Positions 55,020-64,000 of a stretch of DNA of 64,000 nt are shown here, piece after piece. How positions within the stretch are numbered: position 1 is the stretch's first letter; each line of letters begins with the position of its first letter. A model generated the notes under the pieces. It saw nothing but the letters and a program-made list of their open reading frames with translations, was not told where the DNA came from and did not search any database. The position numbers and the translations under genes were made by a program. Origin of the DNA: Bimastos eiseni (taxonomy: Eukaryota; Annelida; Clitellata; Crassiclitellata; Lumbricidae); assembly GCA_959347315.1 (NCBI GenBank), contig OY365813.1:34235160-34299159 (forward strand), read 5' to 3'.

Positions 55020-56370
55020 ATAAGCATACCCCTTTACGAAACGAGGTAACCATCCACCCCTAGCAAGACTATCCAACAGAGATCATACGATTATACACAC
55101 CGAAGAAAAATCAGCTGAACCACAGAGAGAACTCGCTCCAAAAAACCTTCCCTAAAGAACCCATCATCGTTTCTGCCCCATAAGTCAACCCCTCGATCTG
55201 CTGCTCAATACAATCCGTTAAAACTCGCAAAAACTATTCGGTAAACGAAAAAAATGACGTTTTATGTACATTTGGTTATCTCGTCAATCTTATCATCTAT
55301 TGCTTCTCTGGGATCACAGATTCAACAAAAAAGGTCGGCGACAAATCTGGAATGCCGCTCACGGCCACTACATGTTCATCAACCATAAAACGATTGCATA
55401 TGGAAAAAACTGCGAAAAAGAATCAACTATAAGGACGATGAAAAAAATGACAAAAAAGAGATATGCGACAAAAGGCGAATGACAAGAGAAGTTTCCGGAA
55501 GATCAGTCCAAGGGAAAAATACAAGGTCCGAGATATCACCGGAGGTAAAAACTAATTGAAAATTAGACGACGACTAAAATGCAAGAAACAGTTTAAATAT
55601 TCGTTGTGGTCAGTTACTTTGGCAACGTTTTACCAATGACATCGTCACACCCGGATGGGCACACTCGTGCTCCATTGGATTTCGTAAAGCAGGTCCTGTG
55701 CTACCACTGCGAATGAAGCTCTTTGCTTCGGGAAACCAAATCGTGCTCAGGAACGAGTCACTGATGCAGAACATTTCATCAAGCTTCGGCGAACACTGTC
55801 CATGTACCCCACATGCTCTGACTGGCGATGGTCGCAGTTCTTCCTGTTTCAAATCTCATAGTTCAAGTCCTAAACCGTTTAAACTACAATTGTCTAGATA
55901 GTCTTTCGATGACACGAATTCTCTCATGCATTCAACATACATCCAAAGCAGGCCAAGCATAATCGGCAATTCGAGATCACTGCAAACCTTCCAAACGTGA
56001 GACTAAAATAGTGGCAGTGTCAGCATTTGGACCAAATTCAATTCCTAACTCACAACTGCATATTAGCCAAAATCACTCGTGGCACGCAAATCACCACAGT
56101 CGAAACATGGTCAACGAATTACATCAACAAGTCGTTCACCTTCAAGAATCAATCGTCCGCCAAAAACACAATACCGCCAGATGAATACCTCGAGGAACAT
56201 CGAGAACACACAACAAAGTCCTCATCAAACGTGGTCTTGAGTGGATTTTCAAACCGCCCGTCGAGACAGTCAGAAAGTAAATTCAGACCGACAACTTTTT
56301 CGGCCACATCCTGACCCCAAATGGAACCGAGGGTCCCTTCCTATCAAAACTTCCAATTGCAAACGAGATT
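55020..56370. other. FoxO-CELF intergenic stretch
   Basis: No repeat family recognised. Two mildly GC-rich open segments occur (55610-55900 and 56027-56310); the first contains the candidate CELF exon described separately. FoxO 3' UTR should lie below 56378 in this interval, but no clear polyadenylation signal was found. Confidence 0.4.
55634..55675 (-). CDS. Candidate first coding exon of CELF
   Basis: On the minus strand, ATG (55675-55673) opens MEHECAHPGVTMSL and ends after a complete codon at a GTAAAA donor, the phase needed to join CELF exon 1 at 48061. The frame is open for about 65 codons further upstream without a stop, so the ATG may not be the start. There is no family match for this peptide, and the 7.6-kb intron required is long. 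Weak hypothesis. Confidence 0.2.
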
Positions 56371-56377
56371 TAACTGT

Positions 56378-57838
56378 TCAGAACTGGTTAAGAAAGTCAT
56401 CATCGTAGTTGAGATCGCCGGCCAGGTTGTCGAGGTTGAAATCCAAGAGAAAGTCCGGTTCGAGCGCAATATCTTGATCGATATCTATATCCAGACTCCC
56501 CAACTGCATCGGAAGAGCGCTATCAAAGTTCTGGGACGTCACCCCGTTCTGCTGTGTCGCGGGCACCTGCAGGGCCAGCCCGTTGCCAACGGGTCTTCCG
56601 GTCAACGTGATCGAATTCAGGATCTCTTCAAGCGTGCTCCGATCGGGGCGCGATCGAACATCCTGCATCGTTGACGACTGAGGCAACGGGTGGTTGCCGG
56701 TCGACGATATCGAGTCAAGGATCGCCTCTAGCCGGCCACGGTCCCGTGCACCTCGGGTTTCCGCCATGGGATGGACCTTGTCGTGGCTTTGTTCTTCCCG
56801 CATCAGCTCTGGAAGGATCCTCCTGGGCTGCGGAGGAGGAGGCTGTTGATCATTCATCTCCTGGACCATCTTGGCTTTCTTGGCAAGTAGAAACCTACAA
56901 AGCTTCTCCTTGAAGTCTGGATGTGTCTTCATGTATGCACGCACATTCTTCGACGTCAGAAACCTCAAGACCTGGAGATAGGACTCCGAGACTGATCTCG
57001 CCCTCGGCGGGGCACCCACGTCCACTGGCTTCATCCCAACCGGGTCCTTCGGAGGGACGACGGCGGCTATCGGGCCCTTCGGAAGTAGCTGCTTGGCGAT
57101 CTTGGCGTCAGATAATGCTTCGAGACGTCCGAATGTGACGCAGGAAATGTTGTTTGCCGGTCGGGTGGAAGGAGCCGCAATTGCCGTCGAAGGAAGATAC
57201 TGAGACAGAGTGGCCTGAGGAGTGGCGAGGAGGACGATGACTGGAGCCTGCGAGAGGGTTTCGCGACTTTCCGAAATTGCCGCCGAAACCTGGACGCCCT
57301 GTTTGACGAAGAGCACGGCCGTCTGTCCCGAGGCCGTTGCGACCAGCGGGGTAGAGGTCGCGACCAGCGGAGTTGTCGTCGGGTCATTCAAGGTCATTGT
57401 GAAGTTCTGCCACGACGTCGCCGCGGAAACCGGAAAGCGTGGTGTCGCCTCGGTTACCAGATGCTGATGTGGAGAACTAGATATGATAAATTTGGAGGAT
57501 GGTGGCGCCGTAACCTGCTCGCTCTGATTCCACTCAATGCCGGGCTCAGCCTCCGACTGGATCGGGGACAGCCGGCCTCGGCTGCTCGCAAACGAGTTAC
57601 TACGGCAACGGCTTCCAAGTTGGCCGGCATCATCAGTGATCAAGGAGGGGCTTGTTCCCGGGGCTTTCAGGCGACCCTTTCCACGGCGTCGGTCAAAGGC
57701 GCCACTCTCCATGGTCCTGGCACGCCGGCGTTGCATTGCCGCGTCTGGTTTGACCACCCACCAGGAACTCTTGCTCGTGCCTTCGTTCTGGAGTTTCGTG
57801 AACTGGCTGTGAAGCGAAAGATTGTGACGTACAGAGTT
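56378..57838 (-). CDS. FoxO exon 3 (rest of forkhead, Akt sites, transactivation end)
   Basis: Acceptor AAAATCACAG, then 486 codons and TGA. It starts with NSVRHNLSLHSQFTKLQNEG, TSKSSWWVVKPD: recognition helix 3 (N-S-V-R-H-N-L-S-L-H) and the wings. Next come basic clusters RRRARTMES and RRRGKGR (nuclear localisation; RRRART fits the Akt RxRxxT rule) and SRCRSNSFASSRGRLSP, the conserved second Akt/14-3-3 site (R-C-R-S-N-S). The long middle is Ser/Ala/Pro-rich and probably disordered. The end, LDIDIDQDIALEPDFLLDFN, LDNLAGDLNYDD, is the acidic CR3 transactivation region that binds CBP/p300. Two motifs of the shape LEEILNSITLTG occur in tandem before it. GC-rich throughout. Confidence 0.95.
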   Translation of the reverse strand, partial: NSVRHNLSLHSQFTKLQNEGTSKSSWWVVKPDAAMQRRRARTMESGAFDRRRGKGRLKAPGTSPSLITDDAGQLGSRCRSNSFASSRGRLSPIQSEAEPGIEWNQSEQVTAPPSSKFIISSSPHQHLVTEATPRFPVSAATSWQNFTMTLNDPTTTPLVATSTPLVATASGQTAVLFVKQGVQVSAAISESRETLSQAPVIVLLATPQATLSQYLPSTAIAAPSTRPANNISCVTFGRLEALSDAKIAKQLLPKGPIAAVVPPKDPVGMKPVDVGAPPRARSVSESYLQVLRFLTSKNVRAYMKTHPDFKEKLCRFLLAKKAKMVQEMNDQQPPPPQPRRILPELMREEQSHDKVHPMAETRGARDRGRLEAILDSISSTGNHPLPQSSTMQDVRSRPDRSTLEEILNSITLTGRPVGNGLALQVPATQQNGVTSQNFDSALPMQLGSLDIDIDQDIALEPDFLLDFNLDNLAGDLNYDDDFLNQF

Positions 57839-57999
57839 CTGTGATTTTGACCCGGAAAAGAAACAAGCAGAGGTTCAAATGGTAATAATAAGAGTTACAA
57901 CAATGTGCAATGGTAAAAAGTAAGAAAATAGACACTGGTCAAAATTAAAACATTTTGTGGTTAAAATGCAAAGATTTTTTGGTAAAATGTAATGTAGAT

Positions 58000-58655
58000 A
58001 GGGCACCTAATACCGAAAGAACTAATTCAAAGATACTCTGTCAAAAATTTTAATCATATATAGTATGAATAAAATCATATTCGCTAGAAATTAAATCATA
58101 TAATCAGTAGAATATTCAATCATACAGGAAACTCTGCCTCAGTATCTTTATCATATTTGGCAAAATATGACATTCAGTTGAAATTAAATTATATTCAGTT
58201 GAAATTAAATTATATTCAGTTGAAATTAAATCATATTCTGGAGAAATTTATGATCATATTCAAAAGAATTTAATCATGTTCAGTAGAAATTAAATAGATA
58301 TTAAGTAGAAATAAAATCATAATCAGTAGACATAAAATTGTTTTCACAGACAAATTAAATCATATTAAATAGAAATTAAATTATATTCAGTAGAAATTAA
58401 ATCTTTTTCTAAAGAAATTAGATCTTACTAAAAGAAATAAAACATGTTGAAAAAAAATTAAATAACATTCAGTACAAATAAAATAGATATTCAGTAGCAA
58501 TTAAATCATATTCAATAGAAATTAAATTCAGCCGAAATCCAGTATAAATAAAATCATAATAAGCAGAAATAAAATCATATTAAGTATAAATAAAATCATA
58601 ATCATAATAAGTAGAAATAAAATCATATTTGCTAAATTATATTGTATCCCACAAA
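58000..58655. repeat. Degenerate AGAAATTAAATCATATTCAG repeat
   Basis: Over 20 units of about 22-26 bp filling most of FoxO intron 2, with CAGTTGAAATTAAATTATAT repeated exactly in one patch (58171-58215). Confidence 0.8.
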
Positions 58656-58700
58656 TATTCAACAATATCCATTAGAAAAGATATCATATTTCATGGAAAC

Positions 58701-58961
58701 CTTCCAACTGGCTGAGCTGCTGTTGTCTCCTTTGTCCTGGAAGTACGGAACGTTCTCCACTATCCAATCGTAGATCTGAGCGAGGGTCATCCGTTTCTCG
58801 GGGGCGCTTTCGATCGCAGTCGTGATCATCTCTGCATACGACATGTTTCCCCAAGCGTTGCGCCGTATCGAAGGCTTCCTCGTAGTCGGCGGAGATGATT
58901 CCTCATCTACTTCGCAAGTTGTTGTCGTCTTGCCTGTAGCGCCCTCTTCTGTCTCTGGTCT
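58701..58961 (-). CDS. FoxO exon 2 (first half of forkhead domain)
   Basis: Acceptor CTGCAATGTAG, donor GTTTCC, 87 whole codons. After a Thr/Glu-rich stretch comes [55 protein letters not shown]: helices 1 and 2 of the winged helix and the GDxSSSAxWK insertion found only in FoxO-class forkheads. The intron after SASWK sits exactly where FoxO genes of other animals are interrupted. Confidence 0.97.
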
Positions 58962-58984
58962 CTACATTGCAGAAAAAGAAACAA

Positions 58985-59315
58985 ATTACCATCATAATTG
59001 ATTACATTTATTATTAATTACATTTATTTATTAATTACACTCGTTATTAATTACATTCAATATTTACTACATCTATTATAAATTACATGTATATATTAAT
59101 AACAATCACTGTCAATTACATCTATTACAAATAACTTTGTTTATTAATTATATTTATCATTATTAATTAAATTTATTACTTACATTCATTTAATTAAATT
59201 TATTTATTAATTACATTTATAATTAATTATGTTTGTTATCACTTACATTTATTAACTACATTTATTAATTACACTTATTTATAAATTACAGTTATTTATT
59301 AAATACATTTGTAAC
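58985..59315. repeat. TTAATTACATTTATTA repeat
   Basis: AT-rich irregular units in FoxO intron 1. Confidence 0.8.
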
Positions 59316-60059
59316 GGCCTTCACTGAATGACGTGTGCAACCGGAAAACCTTTTTGGAAGCCCTGGATGCTACACCAATGGGAGCCTGATCTAGAGCCAG
59401 GCATGATTTTTTTAGTAGTTTTTGCGGTCAAATGGGACAATGAGTAAGCCTCGCTCAGTGGAATAGAGTAGCAGAGATCGTTAAGATAGGCAAGGGCGAG
59501 ACCCAGCAAGGACCACTATAATCGCTAGAACTCGTCAATATTGTTGCTGCTTGTAATACTTCCCGATGCGGTCTAATTCAACTTTTGTGAAAATTTTGGT
59601 TCCTTGAAAGAATTGGTGCCCATTACATTACATAACATACATTACATTCAGAAGGGCAAACAATGTTGCAGATCAATTCAATACAATTTTAATTTACTTG
59701 TCAATACACAGGTGACATAGATACATTTCTGATTGCAAGGTCGTTTCAATACTCCAATCAATTGATTACAAAATGGACACTTTGGATGCCGTATACGGCC
59801 GCTTTTGCAAGGCCGTTAAACGAATCCCTAAATAGTGTGGCAAATGTTCAAAAAGGTAAGGTGTGGGGAGGGATCTCACCCGATAACTTCATTGAAAAAA
59901 ATAATGGGCGAGTTAGAGGCCCTAATTATACGGTCGGTGTAGCAAAATGTGTGTTTAAATTTTCCCACAACTAACAACTGTTAATAATAATCATAACAAT
60001 TCTAATAGCAGCATTAATGGTCTCATCATAATTCAACTCCTTTACCCTGCTGGATCTTG

Positions 60060-60235
60060 ATAAATTCTTATAGCGGTTGTCCTCCAGGGTCCACTCAGAC
60101 TTTTATTATACTTGCCTTAAAAGTTCTGCTCTTTTCAGCTGTGCTGAGATTGGGAGTGCACCCCAATAGTAGCCTTTAAGGTGCGCTATATAAATCTTCG
60201 TAAGGAATGAATGAATGAATAGCAAAATATATGGA
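60060..60235 (+). mobile_element. 5'-truncated LINE 3' end with (ATGA)n tail
   Basis: CCTCCAGGGTCCACTCAGAC, CTTAAAAGTTCTGCTCTTTT, ATTGGGAGTGCACCCCAATA and TCTTCGTAAGGAATGAATGA. It stops about 25 bases beyond the FoxO exon 1 donor. Confidence 0.7.
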
Positions 60236-60258
60236 TAAGAATCCAGAGTATCTGGAAC

Positions 60259-60387
60259 CTGAAGAGATCCTGGCCAAGTGTTTCGTCTCTTCTGGAACAA
60301 TGGTTCCAGGGTCTCGTTCTCCATCTCCTCCGTCTCCATATCTGCATCCATGGTTACCTCCGAGTCCTCGGTCGCCATGGTTTCCAT
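60259..60387 (-). CDS. FoxO exon 1 (start and first Akt-site region)
   Basis: FoxO factors switch on stress, metabolism and cell-cycle genes; insulin signalling through Akt phosphorylates them and sends them out of the nucleus. The exon gives METMATEDSEVTMDADMETE, EMENETLEPLFQKRRNTWPG, SLQ and ends at a CAG|GTTCCA donor in phase 0, joining exon 2. I chose the ATG at 60387-60385 (GACATGG); the next, nine bases on, has the optimal ACCATGG and may be preferred. The reading frame stays open upstream, so a longer start or a spliced 5' exon (possible acceptor at about 60400) is possible. LEPLFQKRRNTWP lines up with the FoxO segment that carries the first Akt threonine (T37), but the arginine five residues before it is Gln. 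The three exons total 616 codons, a normal FoxO length. Confidence 0.88.
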
Positions 60388-60474
60388 GTCGAGCAAACCT
60401 AACCCAGAAAACAGCACAGCTGCATTCGACACGTTGCACCGCCCCCCGTCCCCCCCCCATCTGAGATGTATCTA

Positions 60475-60610
60475 ATATTAGCATACATATTGTTAACTGT
60501 TGTTACACATCCATTAGTAATGACATTTAACATCATCTATGCAATCGCAAAGAGCGCCTCTGAACAGAAATCTTGAATGGGCTCCATATAAATGCTCGAT
60601 GAAATCATAC
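60475..60610 (+). mobile_element. Dispersed repeat family B
   Basis: TAACATTTAACATCATC-like sequence, AAGAGCGCCTCTGAACAG and ATATAAATGCTCGATG match the copies at 32330, 39545 and 45455. It lies directly upstream of FoxO exon 1. Confidence 0.55.
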
Positions 60611-60689
60611 TGTATCTATGTATGCATTATTATATACCTTAAATCATGTTTATGTATATCAGAGCACTTGTACAGTGAATGTCAGACTA

Positions 60690-60970
60690 TACTATATGAT
60701 TGAGCATCAATGGAGCAATGGAGCAACTGTGCGTTACGTGCTGGTGACTCTTTGAGTGGGGATTGAACTCATGCTCTCTGTGTTATTAGTCGAGTCCTCT
60801 AACCAGTTGGCCACAGTAAACAACAATCCATTCATAAACTTGCATCTCTGCCCAGTTTTGTTAAGGCAATGTAATTCAAGTAAGGTAAATTTGTACTTCT
60901 CGTAGATTTGCAGCGTCATGTGCCTTCAAGCAAATGCTATAAAGTAATTGCTGTGCCGTAATTTACATAG
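60690..60970 (-). mobile_element. tRNA-derived SINE
   Basis: Minus strand: GTGGCCAACTGGTTAGAGGA (A box) and GAGCATGAGTTCAATCCCC (B box) with tRNA-like spacing, then a body ending near GCTCCATTGATGC. No full cloverleaf can be drawn. Confidence 0.6.
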
Positions 60971-60974
60971 AGTC

Positions 60975-62110
60975 GATTTATGATCATTTGAAAGGCACTA
61001 AATTAGTAAATGCGATTTTAAAATGCGCCATATAAATGCCCAGACGTGCATCAAATAAGCATTCAGAGTTCGGAATCGACCAGTAGCTCCACAAGGACTT
61101 CGAGAGGGTAGAGAGGCCGAATGGAGATGGGTAAACGGGTTGAAAACAAAGGCATGTTTTTGGCAATATGGTCGCTGGTACAACAGACATATCCTGCTCG
61201 CTGCTTTAAAATATGAGCATTTCTTTCGAAATTGTGCCCTGCTAAACACCCTAAACGATTTTCCTCAAGCATTCCTTTCCATTGAACGAAATGTGGCGCA
61301 CGCACGCTGCGATTTTGGCAAGGTGGGGTCCATGATCGTCCATCCGAAAACGCAAATCATACGATTTACATCGCTCACGACGGCAAGAAATTCCAACAAT
61401 TGACGTTTTATCCGCAAATACTTACGATCAATGAATGAATCGTCGAAGTAAATTTTATCGTATTTTAGCGTGACGCGCACATACCAAAGTCATTGTAATT
61501 TGGGATTGCAGCAATGACGGCCATTGACTCGCCTGCAAAAGCCTAAACTGTCCGTCCGTGATCGTGTCACGTGGCATGGATCTACAAGTACGCTACTCTC
61601 GTCTAGCTGTTCTAAACCTCTGTGGTAATAAAAAAAAATACAAATCGCTCATTCAATAACAACAGATCCCACACAACCATTGACATTTCGGTGCAATTAT
61701 AGGTGGCGACACATTGATAGTGCAGAATTTTTATACACGAATTCAGTTTCAGTTTTCTGAATTACATTGCAATTAAGTCCCTCGTCGCTGATTTTTTTGA
61801 AAGAGTAAACTAAACGTCTAATTATTAATATTTTTTTATTTTTAGTACAATAAACCAAAGCAATATCACAAAAGTTGCTTCATTAATCTATGCGCTATAA
61901 AAAGGTGATTGCTTAGCGATTAAGCGAGTTGAATGGCTGCTGAATAAAATGTGAACTTTTAAGTGATTTAGCCGCAGTTGATTAGTTTATGAAACGTACG
62001 ACTATTTTACCTTCAATCGTTGCGATAATTTCAGTTAAATTTGTTTTCGTTTATCGTGTCATCGCTCTGGATAGCTTTCTTCGAACGCACATAGGCCTAT
62101 CTTAATTAGC
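60975..62110. other. FoxO upstream region, no gene seen
   Basis: AT-rich sequence with small open frames on both strands but no family resemblance. Regulatory elements are likely, but none can be named with confidence. Confidence 0.4.
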
Positions 62111-62118
62111 CTAAGACT

Positions 62119-62173
62119 ACGAAAATTTACAATTGCAGTGTTGGCAAACAGCTTTGCAATTGTAAATTTTCGT
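62119..62173. other. Perfect inverted repeat
   Basis: ACGAAAATTTACAATTGCA (62119-62137) and its exact reverse complement (62155-62173) flank a 17-base loop. It would fold into a 19-bp hairpin in RNA. Confidence 0.9.
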
Positions 62174-62239
62174 GATTTGAGGGTTGGAGTGGTGTGATGA
62201 TGCTTGGGTGTTCTGGCGACGTCTGTTGGCTCATGACCC

Positions 62240-62405
62240 CTCATGCACGGACGAACATTAGGCTCTCATATCGTCTTATCTGGGCTTCCTACATTCTCCC
62301 GGAGCTATCACTAGGGATGCAGCGCAACGCGCTTTCGTGCAAGACTTGTCAAGTTAAAGCGCACTGTAAATGCTTGTTTGTATTGTATTGTATATAATGC
62401 ACAGA
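62240..62405 (+). mobile_element. LINE/SINE 3' end with (GTATT)n tail
   Basis: Plus-strand sequence ends GCGCACTGTAAATGCTTGTT then TGTATTGTATTGTAT, like the ATGCTCGATTGTATT ends elsewhere. Confidence 0.5.
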
Positions 62406-62409
62406 ACCT

Positions 62410-64000
62410 AGGATTTGGTATGCCATCTAACTTCCATTGAGTATTATTCCAGATGTGTGTCAGTTTGAGTCTAAGTGGAGGGTGGCAATACTGAGTGAAC
62501 AAGGGTGAGAGTTGAGCTGGAAGGAGTGGCCAAGTGAGGCCTACTAAAAAACATATAAGAACTTACAAGAGAATTACAGACCATATTACCGGTGGCTGGC
62601 GTTGACTTGGTAAAATGATTGTTACAATGGGATAACTACCACGCTTGAAATCAACTACTGTGACTAGCAGAGGCGTCCACATAGGGAGGGGGTCCGGAGG
62701 CAAATGCCTCCAATTTCAGGTAGGAGGGATAGCCTTGGGGAGGTCTTTGAGTTTTAAGAAATAACGTTTTTTTATTAATGAAGTAGGATTTTGGAACATA
62801 AAAGTGAGTTTCAGCTTTTATTATTTTCTCTTCACTCTCTATATTCACGTTTTACAATTTTACCTATTGTCAAGATTCTAAGAGTTGTTATTCAAGCAGC
62901 GTTTGCATCAACGATATTATCGGTTTCCCCAACTGCTAAAGTTCTGAAAAGGATGCTACACAGTTGAGTTTATGCAATGATTGTAATGATTCAGCAAGGA
63001 TATTAAATCGAGTAAAATTAACAATACTTGTACAGAATTGTGTTCGAAGATCCTTTATTGAAACATCCAAAACTTCCTCTGCTTAAGAAATCAATAAGTC
63101 CACAGACACTGCGAGAGGACCTCACGTTTTCGAATTCAAGTGGACAACCCGCAATACAGAATTTCAGATATTGTATTTATAAAACGTTTGTTTAGCATCA
63201 CGATCCAGATCTTCGCTGTTTGAATCAATTATAAAATCATAGCAAAAGAAAAAACAACGAACACAATGTACTGACAGGCCAACAAAAAAACTGCAAATAC
63301 ACTACACTGTTTCGTAAAACTAAAATACATCTACTTGCCGATCTACAATAGGGTGACATGCTAATGGAATTACGTGCTAGTGCTACTATTCCCGTCAGTA
63401 TACAAAAGAAAACGCTCGGCTACCGATGAGCTAACTCCCTTGCTGACAGGGTGCGTGTCATCTTGAACGCTTCAACTACAAACAACATTCCAATAATAGT
63501 CTTGCGGAAAGTTCCTTCAAGCTCAGCTGGACTGATGTAAAAATCAAGCCCCGGCGATGTGTTACCAGGTAGGCTACTCTTGAGCGTTTTTAATTAAATA
63601 TATGCTGAGAAATCCATCCTGCAACGTAACAAGAGGATCAGAACAGTCGATTTGAACTAAAATGGTTCCGTAGAATGGTAGAAAGAGACGTTTAGAGGCA
63701 AGGGAAACAAGAGGTTGGGCGAAAGGAGTTGTAACGGGTGTTGCTGCGAAAAATGCTGGTCCTCTGTCTTTCGAGATTTTCAGATTTGGTCAGTTTGTTT
63801 CATAAGTCCTTTCTCGCCAGTTTCCTCGTAATTGTTAAAATTAGTTAACGATTTGACAGAAAATTTCATGTCACGATAGCTAATGGGATTTGCAAATTCC
63901 CTTAACATAGTATGCGACATGAATAAAAATCCCAACTGATAGATGACGTCATCATTATGTCGCAATCATAATTTCGTCTGACGCGAACGAAATGCGCGAA
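62410..64000. other. No gene seen
   Basis: AT-rich DNA to the window end. Several open frames of about 60 codons lack any recognised motif. Confidence 0.5.

Noticed and set aside
57067..57467. Other open frames over FoxO exon 3
   Set aside because: GC-rich coding sequence leaves alternative frames open; only the forkhead-linked frame has family motifs.

Overview
The window is AT-rich nuclear DNA from an invertebrate animal. The genes are split by GT-AG introns (plus one apparent GC-AG intron), introns and flanks are packed with microsatellites and decayed transposons, and the recognisable proteins are metazoan: a synaptotagmin-7-like protein, a CELF/Bruno RNA-binding protein and a FoxO forkhead factor. 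The repeat-heavy style suggests a marine invertebrate, but I cannot name a phylum from this sequence. There is one 200-base assembly gap (26169-26368).

Layout. 1-17.4 kb: no convincing gene; pyrimidine tracts, minisatellites, SINE/LINE fragments and one weak orphan reading frame near 2.3-2.6 kb. 17.5-33.7 kb, plus strand: synaptotagmin-7-like gene with four secure exons (22995-23409, 26884-27053, 27544-27658, 33353-33663) that give two complete C2 domains and the stop codon; a fifth exon at 17487-17771 fits in phase but is not proven. No transmembrane exon was found. Its introns hold a Tc1/mariner-like remnant, two copies of a Helentron-like element, and a 1.83-kb hAT-type element with 16-bp terminal inverted repeats and a near-perfect 8-bp target duplication. 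34-38.9 kb: intergenic, with a broken LINE reverse transcriptase on the minus strand. 39.1-48.1 kb, minus strand: CELF gene with 14 exons whose phases all agree, giving 521 codons with three RRMs; its 5' end is uncertain (candidate first exon at 55634-55675). 56.4-60.4 kb, minus strand: FoxO gene in three exons, apparently complete at 616 codons. 60.4-64 kb: FoxO upstream region without a recognised gene.

The three genes act in different processes: calcium-triggered membrane fusion, mRNA splicing and stability control, and insulin/Akt-responsive transcription. Nothing in the sequence suggests co-regulation; they are simply neighbours, with the synaptotagmin and CELF genes tail to tail.

The most unusual signals are: a minisatellite of 5' splice-site-like units directly behind a CELF exon; minisatellites in three places that all carry the AGGTCA hexamer; a FoxO whose first Akt site lacks the usual -5 arginine and whose C-terminal half carries a repeated helix-like motif; and about 18 truncated LINE 3' ends with different simple-repeat tails. 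All boundaries were worked out by hand from splice consensus, reading frame and family knowledge.
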